Shown here: in pieces, positions 24,799 through 33,225 of the stretch
Numbering within the stretch: position 1 is the stretch's first letter
Layout: every line of letters starts with the position of its first letter
From: Gordonia prachuapensis
Lineage (GTDB): Bacteria; Actinomycetota; Actinomycetes; Mycobacteriales; Mycobacteriaceae
Direction of reading: 5' to 3'
DNA: 64,000 bases
Assembly (NCBI RefSeq): GCF_036350515.1
Contig: NZ_JAZDUE010000001.1
Location: 434,001 to 498,000, forward strand
Translations under genes and position numbers: made by a program
The notes under the pieces: model-generated
What the model was told of the DNA's origin: nothing
Databases searched by the model: none
The model's input: the letters and a program-made list of their open reading frames with translations, nothing else

Positions 24799-24861
24799 GA
24801 ACCCGGAATCCCGCCGACAGAACCCGAAATTTCGCCGACAGAACCCGGAATCTCGCCGACA
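24799..24861. repeat. Three tandem copies of a 21-bp unit
   Basis: Three consecutive 21-bp units of the form GAACCCGGAATCTCGCCGACA, with two or three substitutions between copies, plus a partial fourth. They fill the gap between the permease stop and the ychF start. Being a multiple of three they keep all frames open, but no gene uses them convincingly. Confidence 0.8.
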
Positions 24862-24922
24862 CAACCCGCGCGGGCAGATGCCGACGACGTTCGCCGTTCA
24901 TCGGCCGATAGACTGGATGCCC

Positions 24923-26002
<1,080 letters not shown>

Positions 26003-26035
26003 CGTTATCAACGCATCGCGGTATTTTCTGATCGC

Positions 26036-26222
26036 GTGATCCGGTCGTTCGGCAACAAGGACACCGAACGCCTGTGGCGTCGTGAACGCGCTCGCTCGCT
26101 CGATCCGCGGATTCAGCGGGTCGCGTTGCCAAACTTCGTCAGGTGGGATCGGCAGAGTCGCTCGACGACCTCAGGGTCCGCAGCCGACCAGATCGAGTAG
26201 CTGCGTTGTATGCCGGCAGTGG
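26036..26222 (+). pseudogene. Remnant of HigB/RelE-type toxin, frameshifted
   Basis: GTG ATC CGG begins VIRSFGNKDTERLWRRERAR, then LDPRIQRVALP, the N-terminal half of a HigB-like mRNA endonuclease toxin. At about 26131 one base is missing: the next frame continues KLRQVGSAESLDDLRV, exactly the expected following residues. The match fades near 26220, and the conserved C-terminal core (the usual SIRINDQWR region) is absent. No antitoxin gene follows. Clearly a dead relic rather than a short gene, although the frameshift-terminated ORF encodes 55 codons. Confidence 0.7.
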
Positions 26223-26231
26223 CGCGGGGGC

Positions 26232-26585
26232 GTCACTGCGAGGCTGCACCGCATTGAACGAGCACCGGCTGACCTGTTCGTCACGTGTCTGCCCCAGGCG
26301 CTCGAGTTCTGCCACAGCGCCCGGACACGCGACGAGCACCTGCGCTACCGCGAACAGATGTCCCTCGGATTTCCGCTTGAGCACGCGCCGGACGAATCGC
26401 TCGTGCTCGATATTCAGGCGGCACTATGCAATGCAGGATTGGTCCGCGCAGCGGGCTCGCTCGACATCCTCATCGCCGGTTACGCCATCGTGAACGATGC
26501 GACGGTACTTGCCGCGGACCATGACTTCGAGCACATTGCGAGGGTGTCCGACTTGCAATGCGAATACGTCGCACCCTCGCCATGA
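26232..26585 (+). pseudogene. 5'-truncated VapC (PIN-domain) toxin remnant
   Basis: The frame from about 26232 reads ARLHRIERAPADLFVTC, then ALEFCHSARTRDEH, LVLDIQAAL, SLDILIAGYAIVNDATVLAADHDFEHIA and a normal PIN-domain end. These are the middle and C-terminal strands of a VapC ribonuclease, with acidic active-site residues in LEF, SLD and DHDF. The first strand with the essential first Asp is missing, and the DNA just before belongs to the HigB relic, so two toxin fragments have been joined. An in-frame start further upstream exists but adds unrelated sequence. Confidence 0.65.
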
Positions 26586-26889
26586 CCTCTACGGTGTTGG
26601 GGCCCAATCGAATCGGGAGCTGTTAGTGCCGGCGGCAATGTCTGGTGGCAACGACGAAATAGCCGATGGCCGCAAGGATCAATCGACGCTGCTGGGAATG
26701 GGATTCCGCTGGTAGCTAGGTGTCCCGCACCGGAAATTCGTAGTTAATTTCGCCGCATGCGGCGCCTTGCTTCGTTGGCGTCGTCGCAGGTACATCGAGT
26801 ACCCGCCTCCTCCGCCGCCTCGCGGTGCATCCGCCTGGAAGGCCGAACTCGTGAAACGAATTTCTGGCGCGGCACACTAGCCTGTTCCC
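26586..26889. other. Intergenic region in the decayed toxin-antitoxin area
   Basis: About 300 bases with lower GC than the surroundings (for example around 26730-26755) and no recognisable gene. It separates the decayed HigB/VapC fragments from the VapB gene and may hold the vapB promoter. Confidence 0.4.
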
Positions 26890-27129
26890 ATGGAGGCCAC
26901 GATCGATTCGGGCGGGCGCTTGCTCTTGCCGAAAGCACTTCGGGAACAGTTGGGGATCACGCCGGGCTCCACCGTGAACATCTCGCTGTACGGCGCGGGA
27001 CTGCTGGTGACTCCGGCTGGGCGGACCGCACGCCTGGCGAAGGGGGCCGACGGGCATCTGCTCGCAAAGTCTGACACAACGGTGACTGACGATGTCATGT
27101 TCGCGTTGATCGATTCCAGTAGACGGTGA
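26890..27129 (+). CDS. vapB: AbrB/MazE-type antitoxin (VapB), partner lost
   Basis: 79 residues. The N-terminal swapped-hairpin DNA-binding domain is plain: ATIDSGGRLLLPKALREQLGITPGSTVNISLYG, the AbrB/SpoVT motif with the conserved R-x-x-[IL]-P and LGI-x-PG turn. The C-terminal part would wrap the toxin. It overlaps the start of a VapC-like frame by four bases (GTGA), the standard vapBC layout, but that toxin has lost its centre (27126-27307). The antitoxin itself looks intact and could still act as a repressor or neutralise a related toxin in trans. Confidence 0.85.
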   Translation: MEATIDSGGRLLLPKALREQLGITPGSTVNISLYGAGLLVTPAGRTARLAKGADGHLLAKSDTTVTDDVMFALIDSSRR

Positions 27130-27307
27130 GCGTGCGTCGACGATTCGCCGTGGACACAAGCGTTGCGGTGCCGTTTCTCGTTGCGTCTCACCCTGCTCAC
27201 GACATTGTTCGATGCTAGGTCGGCCGCCGGTCGCTTGCACGCGAGATGCCCGGGCACGTCCGACATACGATGCGGTGGGGGCTCGGGTCGAGGAGATCGT
27301 GGGGTAA
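27126..27307 (+). pseudogene. VapC toxin with internal deletion
   Basis: GTG at 27126 opens VSVRRRFAVDTSVAVPFLVASHPAHDIVR, a perfect PIN-domain N-terminus with the first catalytic Asp in VDTS, then hits a TAG at 27216. From 27239, in another frame, TRDARARPTYDAVGARVEEIVG and a stop form a perfect PIN C-terminus. Only 20 bases lie between, so about 80 central residues have been deleted with a frame change. The toxin cannot be functional, since the second and third acidic residues lay in the lost part. Confidence 0.85.
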
Positions 27308-27330
27308 CCCCGGGCTATTAGCGTAGAGCC

Positions 27331-27768
27331 ATGGCCATCAAACTCGAGAACGTCGGGATCGCAGTCGAGGACCTCGACGCGGCGATCGCGTTCTTCGTCG
27401 ACCTCGGTCTCACCCTCCTCGGACGTGACACCGTCAGCGGCGAATGGACCGACACGGCGGTCGGACTCGACGGCAACCACTCCGACATCGCGATGCTCCA
27501 GACGCCCGACGGCAACGGCCGCCTGGAGCTGTTCCAGTACATCAACCCCGAAGCCATCGAAACGGCGCCGACCCGACCCAACGAGATCGGGATGCACCGC
27601 GTCGCTTTCTCCGTCGACGACATCGATGCCGCCCTCGAGATCGCCGCGAGGCACGGCTGCCTCCCGCTCCGCGGTGTCGGCAACTACCAGGACTTGTACA
27701 AACTCACCTATGTCCGCGGGCCCAGCGGCATCATCGTGATGCTGGCCCAGGACCTGACCAAGAGCTGA
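27331..27768 (+). CDS. VOC family protein
   Basis: 145 residues of the vicinal oxygen chelate fold: KLENVGIAVEDLDAAIAFF, DIAMLQTPDGNGRLELFQY with a metal-ligand Glu, then GMHRVAFSVDDIDAALEIA and a closing strand GPSGIIVMLAQDL. The last module has V-M-L where the usual final ligand Glu would stand, so metal binding may differ. Resembles lactoylglutathione lyase-like proteins of unknown substrate. It begins just after the vapC remnant and precedes a secreted protein gene. Confidence 0.85.
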   Translation: MAIKLENVGIAVEDLDAAIAFFVDLGLTLLGRDTVSGEWTDTAVGLDGNHSDIAMLQTPDGNGRLELFQYINPEAIETAPTRPNEIGMHRVAFSVDDIDAALEIAARHGCLPLRGVGNYQDLYKLTYVRGPSGIIVMLAQDLTKS

Positions 27769-27842
27769 CGGCTTCGTGGCCAGGTGACGCACAGTCGACC
27801 AAAGTTCTGCATCGTGGACCACTCGTCGTCGATACTGCAGCG

Positions 27843-28823
27843 GTGATCCTTTCGACGAGAAGCGCCTGTGCAATCGTGACCGTGATCCTCGCTGCCGCGA
27901 GTGTTGTGGTCTCGGTACCCGCGATCGGCGACGCCGCCCCGTCGCCCTGGCGGTACACGATGGTGGCGTTCAGCAACGCCAGCGACCGCGACATGGACGT
28001 CTACGAGTCACGCGACGGCACCACATTCCGACTCGTCAAGAAGTCCGCGTATCGCCCCCCGACGGGTCGCGTGCGCGACGCGAGCATCTTCCGCAACTCC
28101 GACGGGTTCTACTACATCACCTACACAACGGCCGACGGCGCGAACATCGGCTTCGCGCGCAGCCGCGACCGCATGAACTGGACGTTCCTGCACCAGTATC
28201 CGGTTCCGTTCTGCTGCGCACTGCTGCCGGGCACCGGTGACGGCCGAGGTTTCGGATCGTCGAGCGGCCCCGGGTCATCGGGCTCGGCCGGGTCGAGCGA
28301 CGGGCCGTCGCTGTCGCCGTTCACGACCAAGGCCTGGGCGCCCGAATGGTTCGTGGACGGTGGCCGGGTCCACATCATCCTGTCCATGTCCACCGGCGGC
28401 GGCTTCATCCCGTACCTGATGACGGCGATCACCCCGGATTTCCGGTTGTGGAGCCCGCCGGTCCCGCTCCCCGGCATCGGTGCCAACCACATCGACACCA
28501 CCGTGGTGAAGGTGGGCCCGACATTCCACGCGTTCACCAAGCAGGAGCCGCGGTCGAAGAAGATCATCCGCCACGCGGTCGCGTCGTCACTCATGGGACC
28601 TTATTCGTTTGTGCCGGGCGGTAATTGGGGAACGTTCGTCGAAGGTCAGACCCTGGTTCAGTTGCCGAACGGGGTGTGGCGGATGTACTTCGACGCCTAC
28701 AAGGAGGGCAGGTACTACTACTCCGACAGTGCGGACGGACTGCGGACGTGGACGCCTCGGAAGCAGCTTCCCGGTCTGTCGGGCACGGTGCGGCACATCG
28801 GGGTGCTGCGCGAGGCGGTGTGA
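27843..28823 (+). CDS. Secreted five-bladed beta-propeller (GH43-like) protein
   Basis: 326 residues. A signal peptide (SACAIVTVILAAASVVVSVPAIGDA) precedes a propeller with repeated blades: DMDVYESRDGTTFRLVKK, RVRDASIFRNSDGFYYITYTT, FARSRDRMNWTFLH, KAWAPEWFVDGGRVHIILS, HIDTTVVKVGPTFHAFTK and YYYSDSADGLRTWTP. RDAS, WAPEWF and the Asp/Glu pattern resemble GH43/GH62 glycosidases acting on arabinans or xylans. A Gly/Ser-rich insert sits near residue 145. The likely acids are the Asp of RDAS and Glu of APEW. Probably hydrolyses or binds polysaccharide outside the cell. Confidence 0.75.
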   Translation: MILSTRSACAIVTVILAAASVVVSVPAIGDAAPSPWRYTMVAFSNASDRDMDVYESRDGTTFRLVKKSAYRPPTGRVRDASIFRNSDGFYYITYTTADGANIGFARSRDRMNWTFLHQYPVPFCCALLPGTGDGRGFGSSSGPGSSGSAGSSDGPSLSPFTTKAWAPEWFVDGGRVHIILSMSTGGGFIPYLMTAITPDFRLWSPPVPLPGIGANHIDTTVVKVGPTFHAFTKQEPRSKKIIRHAVASSLMGPYSFVPGGNWGTFVEGQTLVQLPNGVWRMYFDAYKEGRYYYSDSADGLRTWTPRKQLPGLSGTVRHIGVLREAV

Positions 28824-28927
28824 CGCGACTCCGCGGCCGGGCGTGCGATCCGGTCATGGCCGCAGAGGCAGATGGCGTAGCGTTCGGCGCAGCGAAACTC
28901 CGAGACACGAACGGGGAATGATCGGTC

Positions 28928-29809
28928 ATGCCGACGAACACCGACGAGACCGCCTGGTCGCTCGACGTTCTGCTCGACCTGTTCGACGTCACGCGCACCG
29001 GGGCCGACCGGTTCACCGGCGAGACCGGGATCGAGGGCGAAGAAGGTCGTGTCGTGGTGGAGGGCTCGCAGGTGCTCGCCCAGGCGATCGTCGCGGTCGC
29101 CAAGCGGTTCGCCGACAAGACGGTCAGATCGGCCCATGCGGTATTCGCCCGGGCGGTCACGGTCGGCCCGCCGGTGGAGTTCGACCTCGATGTGGTGCAC
29201 GAGGGACGTTCCGTCGCGACCGCGGTGGTCACGGCGACACAGAACGCCAAGCGGTGCGTCACCGTCACGGTGCTGGCCGACGTCCCGACGGACGACCTGA
29301 TCACCCATCATGTGCCACGTCCGGAAGTCGCCTCGCCGTCCGACGCCCACGCCTCCCGGATGCTCCTGCCCGGCCGCGACGTGCGCCTCGTCGACGTCAC
29401 CGAGGTCAACAGCCCCGACGAGGTCGGTCCGCCGGAGTTGTACGCGTGGCTGCGGTACGAACCCGTCCCTGAACGCGACGACCTGGCCAAGGCGCTGCTG
29501 GCGCACTTCACCGGTCACCTCGGGATCTCGACAACGATGCGCGCCCACAAGGGGATCGGCACCAGCCAGGCCCACCTCACGGTGTCGACCGCCCCGATGA
29601 CGATCACGGTCGGCTTTCACGAGCCGGTCGAATGGGACGGATGGATCCTCTACTCCCACGAGAGCACTCAGGTCGGTGCCGGCATGTCCTATGTGCGCGG
29701 AACCGTGCACAGCGAGGACGGTGCGCTGCTGGCGTCTTTCGTACAGGAGGGACTCATCCGCCCGCTGCGCCCGGCCGACAGCGCCGTCGAGTCACGCGCC
29801 CGCCTCTGA
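28928..29809 (+). CDS. TesB-like acyl-CoA thioesterase
   Basis: 293 residues in a double hotdog arrangement. Half one has EGSQVLAQAIVAVAKRFADKTVRSAHAVFARA, half two TTMRAHKGIGTSQAHLTVSTA and WILYSHESTQVGAGMSYVRG, which carries the usual D/E-S/T-x-x-x-x-G active-site region, then LLASFVQEGLIR. The organisation and C-terminal QEG-L-R motif are those of TesB/YciA-like thioesterases that cleave acyl-CoA in the cytosol. The first half is less conserved. Convergent with the DUF427 gene, with only five bases between stops. Confidence 0.88.
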   Translation: MPTNTDETAWSLDVLLDLFDVTRTGADRFTGETGIEGEEGRVVVEGSQVLAQAIVAVAKRFADKTVRSAHAVFARAVTVGPPVEFDLDVVHEGRSVATAVVTATQNAKRCVTVTVLADVPTDDLITHHVPRPEVASPSDAHASRMLLPGRDVRLVDVTEVNSPDEVGPPELYAWLRYEPVPERDDLAKALLAHFTGHLGISTTMRAHKGIGTSQAHLTVSTAPMTITVGFHEPVEWDGWILYSHESTQVGAGMSYVRGTVHSEDGALLASFVQEGLIRPLRPADSAVESRARL

Positions 29810-29814
29810 TCAGG

Positions 29815-30522
29815 CTAGGAATGGCCGCCGCGATCGGCCAGGCCACCCGGCGTCGGCAGTTCCGCGATCACGTCGGCCTTGGCCGGGTCGAAGCCGAGAT
29901 ACCCACTGATGACCGAACTCTCGGGTAGCGCGTCCGCATAGCTCCAGGCGACGTTCTCCACGACGGTGTCACCGATGACCGCCGTCCAATAGGTGGATGT
30001 GCCCTTGTAGTTGCAGTACGTCGTCAGGTCACCGCGGTGTAGCAGATCGGTGCGGACATGCGACGGCGCGACGTAGAGCACCGGTTCCAGCGCTGTCTCG
30101 AAGACGATCACGGTGTCGGTGGTGTCCACCAGCGTCGTGCCGGCGACCTCGACGCGCAAGCGTCGACTGGTCGGGCGGCAATCGACCCGGTGGTAGGGAT
30201 TCGGCGGATAGTAGACGAGCTTGCGGCCTTCCTCGTACCACTCGTCGACCGCCACCCACGGCACGCGCACGTGGCCCGGCGCCTCCGGTTCCGGCTCGCC
30301 GGGCAGGTCGCCGACCTCGTCGACGGGGAACACGTAGCTCAGGAACTGGTACGGGCGATGCACCATCAGGGCCTGCTCGGTGTCGAGGACGATCTGGCCG
30401 TCGCGCACCGCCTGGATGCGTCGCGGATGCGGCTCGACGAACACGAGACCGGCCGGCACCGGGCTCGAATACCACCCGGCGGGGTCCGGGCTCAGCGGCC
30501 CCCGACCGGCGACGAGACTCAC
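29815..30522 (-). CDS. DUF427 domain protein
   Basis: 235 residues with two DUF427 beta modules. The first is VFVEPHPRRIQAVRDGQIVLDTEQALMVHRP, the second RRLRVEVAGTTLVDTTDTVIVFETALEPVLYVAPSHVRTDLL, ending STYWTAVIGDTVVENVAWSYADALPESSVISGYLGF. The YW-x-x and W-x-Y-x-x-P-x-x-x-x-x-I-x-G-Y-x-F sequence is the family signature. Function is unknown. GTG at 30522 overlaps the stop of a 19-codon ORF as GTGA, so its translation is probably coupled to that leader; a hairpin lies just upstream. Confidence 0.88.
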   Translation of the reverse strand: MSLVAGRGPLSPDPAGWYSSPVPAGLVFVEPHPRRIQAVRDGQIVLDTEQALMVHRPYQFLSYVFPVDEVGDLPGEPEPEAPGHVRVPWVAVDEWYEEGRKLVYYPPNPYHRVDCRPTSRRLRVEVAGTTLVDTTDTVIVFETALEPVLYVAPSHVRTDLLHRGDLTTYCNYKGTSTYWTAVIGDTVVENVAWSYADALPESSVISGYLGFDPAKADVIAELPTPGGLADRGGHS

Positions 30523-30578
30523 CGGCCGCCCTCGACAAAGGGATTCACCGACAGCGCACGGACGATCCGTCGACTCAT
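30519..30578 (-). CDS. 19-residue leader ORF coupled to DUF427
   Basis: ATG at 30578 opens MSRRIVRALSVNPFVEGGR, then TGA, whose bases overlap the GTG start of the DUF427 gene. AAAGG lies about ten bases before the ATG, a better ribosome site than the DUF427 gene has itself. The peptide is basic and has no known homologue to me. It could serve to bring ribosomes to the downstream start, or as a regulatory leader together with the hairpin at 30595-30642. It might also be chance, since 19 codons is short. Confidence 0.45.
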   Translation of the reverse strand: MSRRIVRALSVNPFVEGGR

Positions 30579-30594
30579 GTGTTGGTCCGCCTTT

Positions 30595-30642
30595 CCCGAC
30601 ATCCGACCCGGAGAAGAAGGTTGCCCTGCTCCGGATGTCGGG
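30595..30642 (-). promoter_or_regulatory. Inverted repeat before the leader ORF
   Basis: Two perfect 11-base arms (CCCGACATCCG and its complement) separated by 26 bases. In transcripts on the minus strand the second arm ends right at the Shine-Dalgarno of the leader ORF. It could be a terminator for the upstream TIGR03086-SRPBCC gene, though no T-run follows, or an operator or attenuator for the DUF427 gene. Confidence 0.6.
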
Positions 30643-30673
30643 TCAATACCTCCGCTGCGGTCGTCGGTCCGCG

Positions 30674-31717
30674 TCAGGCGGGCGGGCCGCTGAGGAAGGC
30701 GTCGAGCTGTGCCAGCGACGAGGTCATACCGGCGGCGTGATCCTCGGCCGAGACGCCTCGCGGCACGTCCTCGGCCGTGATCTGTACGTGCGTGCCACAC
30801 TCCACCTCGGATACCGACCACGTCATCGTCATCGTGCCGGCGAAGTCGGGGTCGTCTGACTCGAAGTCGATGGCCTGCACGACCCGGACATCGGGGACGA
30901 TCTCGACGAAGCGTGCCTCGACGATGTCGGCGTCCGCTCCGGACTTGCCGCCCGAGGCCGGCGCGACCGCGTAGGTCAGAGTCAGTCGGTACGACCCGCC
31001 CCGACGTGCGTCGAAGTGGTCGAACCTTCCGGTCATCCCTTGCGGGGGAAGCCATTCGACCAGAGCGTCAGGGTCGACGAGTGCTGCGAAGACGCGTGGT
31101 AGCGGTGCCCGGATGACTCGTGATGCCTGGTCGGTCCGTCCCCGCGTGGTCGTCGGCCACGGTCGTGGATCGCGTCCGGTCGCGGCCACGGTTGCCTCCA
31201 ACATGCCGGCGTCGTCGAGTGCGACATGCTCACCCCAGAGCTCGGGCACGGGCGCGGTGGGGACGAATTCCGTCACGTGATCATGGCAGGCGCGCACGAG
31301 GTCGGCGGGCGGGGCGAACGGTGCATCGAGCGCGGCGGCGAGGTCCCAGCCGTGCACGATCACCTCGGTCAGGACGATGCGCCCCCACGTGGCGTTGCTC
31401 AGTCCGAGTCCGGCGTTGTCACTCACACCTGACCAGGGCTCGGGGCGTGCCCACGCGCGGCCGACGTCGATCAGGTGGTCGGCGAGTCGCTGCCGACCGG
31501 CTTGGGTCCGGATGTCGACGCGGGAATCCGTCTGCTGCGCTCGGGGAGACTCTGCGTCGGCCATCGCCGTGAAGCCCGTCGCGAACTCCTCGATGTGACC
31601 GAGCAGGGCCGCGACGTCGTAGTCGGCACACGGGGTCCGGGCGGTGAGGTCGTCGTCGGTCACCGCCCTGACCAACTCGCCCAGTTCGACGCACGCTTCG
31701 CGGAAATCGATCACCAT
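30674..31717 (-). CDS. TIGR03086 (DinB-like) and SRPBCC fusion protein
   Basis: 347 residues in two domains. Residues 1-190 are the mycothiol maleylpyruvate isomerase N-terminal-like/DinB fold of TIGR03086: ELVRAVTDDDLTARTPCADYDVAALLGHIEEF and VIVHGWDLAAAL supply the metal-binding histidines. Residues 200-347 are an AHSA1-type SRPBCC domain: SRVIRAPLPRVFAALVDPDALVEWLPPQGM and a final helix EDHAAGMTSSLAQLDAFL. The first type uses or contacts mycothiol; the second binds hydrophobic ligands. Possibly a thiol transferase with a built-in ligand pocket; substrate unknown. Confidence 0.85.
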   Translation of the reverse strand: MVIDFREACVELGELVRAVTDDDLTARTPCADYDVAALLGHIEEFATGFTAMADAESPRAQQTDSRVDIRTQAGRQRLADHLIDVGRAWARPEPWSGVSDNAGLGLSNATWGRIVLTEVIVHGWDLAAALDAPFAPPADLVRACHDHVTEFVPTAPVPELWGEHVALDDAGMLEATVAATGRDPRPWPTTTRGRTDQASRVIRAPLPRVFAALVDPDALVEWLPPQGMTGRFDHFDARRGGSYRLTLTYAVAPASGGKSGADADIVEARFVEIVPDVRVVQAIDFESDDPDFAGTMTMTWSVSEVECGTHVQITAEDVPRGVSAEDHAAGMTSSLAQLDAFLSGPPA

Positions 31718-31752
31718 CGGCCTTTCGTCGGTATGCGTTCTTCTGTACTGGT

Positions 31753-32301
31753 GTGACCAGGCTGCGCGGTCGGATTCATCGCGCTATACCTGCAGATGTG
31801 GACCGTGTGCCCGGGATTGCCTTCCGTTCCTTGACGGCCGACGACCTCGATCTTCTCGTCACGGCAACGTTGGAGAACCTGAATTGGTCTGCTCCGCGAT
31901 TCGATCGAGACGACGTCTGGGCGCGACCTGAGTTTCGCCACTATGTCGAGTTCGACTCTGCCCGTGGTGACTTCGGTGTGGTCGCGCAACGTGGTCCGGA
32001 TCCGGTCGGTGTCGGCTGGGCACTGTTCCTGCCCACCGAACGTGCCGGCTACGGCCACGTCGGCGACCGCACGCCCGAGTTCAGCCTGTGGGTGGCACCC
32101 CGGTGCCGAGGCGAAGGGTTGGGTCGAGCGATCGCAGAACGGCTCCTCCGCGCCGCGCGCGACCGCGACATCGCGGCGGTGAGTCTCTCGGTCGAGTCGG
32201 GAAATACGCGAGCGCGCGGGTTGTATCTGTCCCTCGGCTTCGTCGACGTGGCGGGACGACGAGATGACGGCGTCATGGTGTGGACGGCTCCCGGCTCGTG
32301 A
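31753..32301 (+). CDS. GNAT family N-acetyltransferase
   Basis: Up to 182 residues. The acetyl-CoA site is the segment EFSLWVAPRCRGEGLGRAIAERLL, with R-x-x-G-x-G as motif A, followed by VSLSVESGNTRARGLYLSLGFVDV, the usual motif B with a Tyr near the thioester. The N-terminal strand is IAFRSLTADDLDLLV. GTG at 31753 or GTG at 31798 could be the start; the latter trims an Arg-rich leader. Acceptor unknown. Divergent from the TIGR03086 gene by 35 bases. Confidence 0.85.
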   Translation: MTRLRGRIHRAIPADVDRVPGIAFRSLTADDLDLLVTATLENLNWSAPRFDRDDVWARPEFRHYVEFDSARGDFGVVAQRGPDPVGVGWALFLPTERAGYGHVGDRTPEFSLWVAPRCRGEGLGRAIAERLLRAARDRDIAAVSLSVESGNTRARGLYLSLGFVDVAGRRDDGVMVWTAPGS

Positions 32302-32312
32302 AACGAACGGAG

Positions 32313-32921
32313 TCACTCGGCGCGAGCAGCGAGGGCGGCGTGCGGGCGGACGCCGGCGTGCCCGGGGCGGCTGAGACGTTCGAGCTCGGTGAATCCGGCC
32401 GTTGCCAGAACGTGTGACATGGCGTCGACCGGCCACCGGAAGGCAGTCGCGACCTTGTGATCGAAAGGTTCGACCTCAGGTCCTTCGAAGAAGCCGACGA
32501 CGAGGACGCCGCCTTTCGCCACTGCTCGACGGAACTCGGTGAGCACGTTGCCGAGTGCGGTCGGCTCGATGTGGATCAGCGCGTACCAGGCGAGGATGCC
32601 GCCCAGGGTGCCGTCGGGAACCTCGAGCGTCCGCATCGACCCGACCTCGAACTCCAGATGTGGCCAGTTCGAGCGGGCGTTGTCGACGAAGGCCGGCACC
32701 ACGTCGAGGCCTCGGATCGTCACACCTCGATCGGACAGGTAGGCGGTCAGATGTCCCGGTCCGCACCCGGCATCAACCACGACGCCTTCGCGGCGTCCGA
32801 GATGTCGCTCGAGGAACACGAGGTCGGGGGCATCGACGGCGGCAGTGGAGCCGAACAGTCTGATGTAGGAGTCGGAGATCGCAGAGTAACTGTCTGCGAT
32901 CTCCGATTCCGGCACGCTCAC
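32313..32921 (-). CDS. Class I SAM-dependent methyltransferase
   Basis: 202 residues of the Rossmann-like methyltransferase fold. Motif I is VVVDAGCGPGHLTAYL, the acidic residue after strand two is in IRGLDVVPAFVDNA, and motif IV region reads GILAWYALIHIEP, followed by FRRAVAKGGVLVVGFF. The acceptor is not evident; the sequence resembles small-molecule methyltransferases of the UbiE/MerR-neighbour type. GTG at 32921 begins right at the predicted first helix. Convergent with the GNAT gene and divergent from vapBC. Confidence 0.85.
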   Translation of the reverse strand: MSVPESEIADSYSAISDSYIRLFGSTAAVDAPDLVFLERHLGRREGVVVDAGCGPGHLTAYLSDRGVTIRGLDVVPAFVDNARSNWPHLEFEVGSMRTLEVPDGTLGGILAWYALIHIEPTALGNVLTEFRRAVAKGGVLVVGFFEGPEVEPFDHKVATAFRWPVDAMSHVLATAGFTELERLSRPGHAGVRPHAALAARAE

Positions 32922-32995
32922 AGTCTACGAACCCACGCTCTGCAGCCTGGTTTCTGCGCGATCTTGTTTGAAGCGGCCCGTGCTCTGCATCACGT

Positions 32996-33014
32996 ATGAC
33001 ATCATTGATGTCAT
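32996..33014. promoter_or_regulatory. Palindromic vapBC operator
   Basis: ATGACATCA-T-TGATGTCAT is a perfect 19-base palindrome in an AT-rich patch, ending 13 bases before the vapB start. VapB/VapC complexes bind such palindromes to autoregulate. The ribosome site GGAGGTG follows directly, so bound complex would block initiation. Confidence 0.8.
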
Positions 33015-33027
33015 TGGAGGTGCGGAG

Positions 33028-33225
33028 ATGAGAACAACGGTCACCATCGACGACGAACTGCTCGCCCGGGCGGCCGAGCTCACGGGTGTTCACGAGAATG
33101 TCGCCCTACTCAGGCACGGGCTGCAGACGCTGATCAGGGTGGAGAGTGCGCGGCGCCTCGCCGCTCTCGGCGGGACCGATCCAACTGCCTCGTCCGCTCC
33201 GCGGGGTCGCTCGGCCAACCCGTGA
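33028..33225 (+). CDS. vapB: VapB antitoxin (type II, VapB_antitoxin/DUF2191)
   Basis: 65 residues. The N-terminal ribbon-helix-helix reads RTTVTIDDELLARAAELTGVHENVALLRHGLQTLI, the usual VapB DNA-binding unit, with a basic, flexible C-terminus that would fold on the toxin. ATG at 33028 follows GGAGGTGCGGAG. It overlaps vapC by four bases (GTGA). A perfect palindrome just upstream is its likely operator. Confidence 0.9.
   Translation: MRTTVTIDDELLARAAELTGVHENVALLRHGLQTLIRVESARRLAALGGTDPTASSAPRGRSANP

Noticed and set aside
26036..26200. 55-codon ORF as a genuine small protein
   Set aside because: The first 32 residues match HigB and the rest is out-of-frame debris; the correct continuation exists one base shifted.
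26716..27873. Long minus-strand open frame across the vapB/VOC region
   Set aside because: Its translation is Arg-rich and resembles no family, and it lies antisense to well-supported VapB and VOC genes.
30519..30578. Frameshift that split a longer DUF427 protein
   Set aside because: The DUF427 gene already begins with the usual family N-terminus (SLVAG), so the upstream ORF is a separate short frame rather than a lost 5' end.
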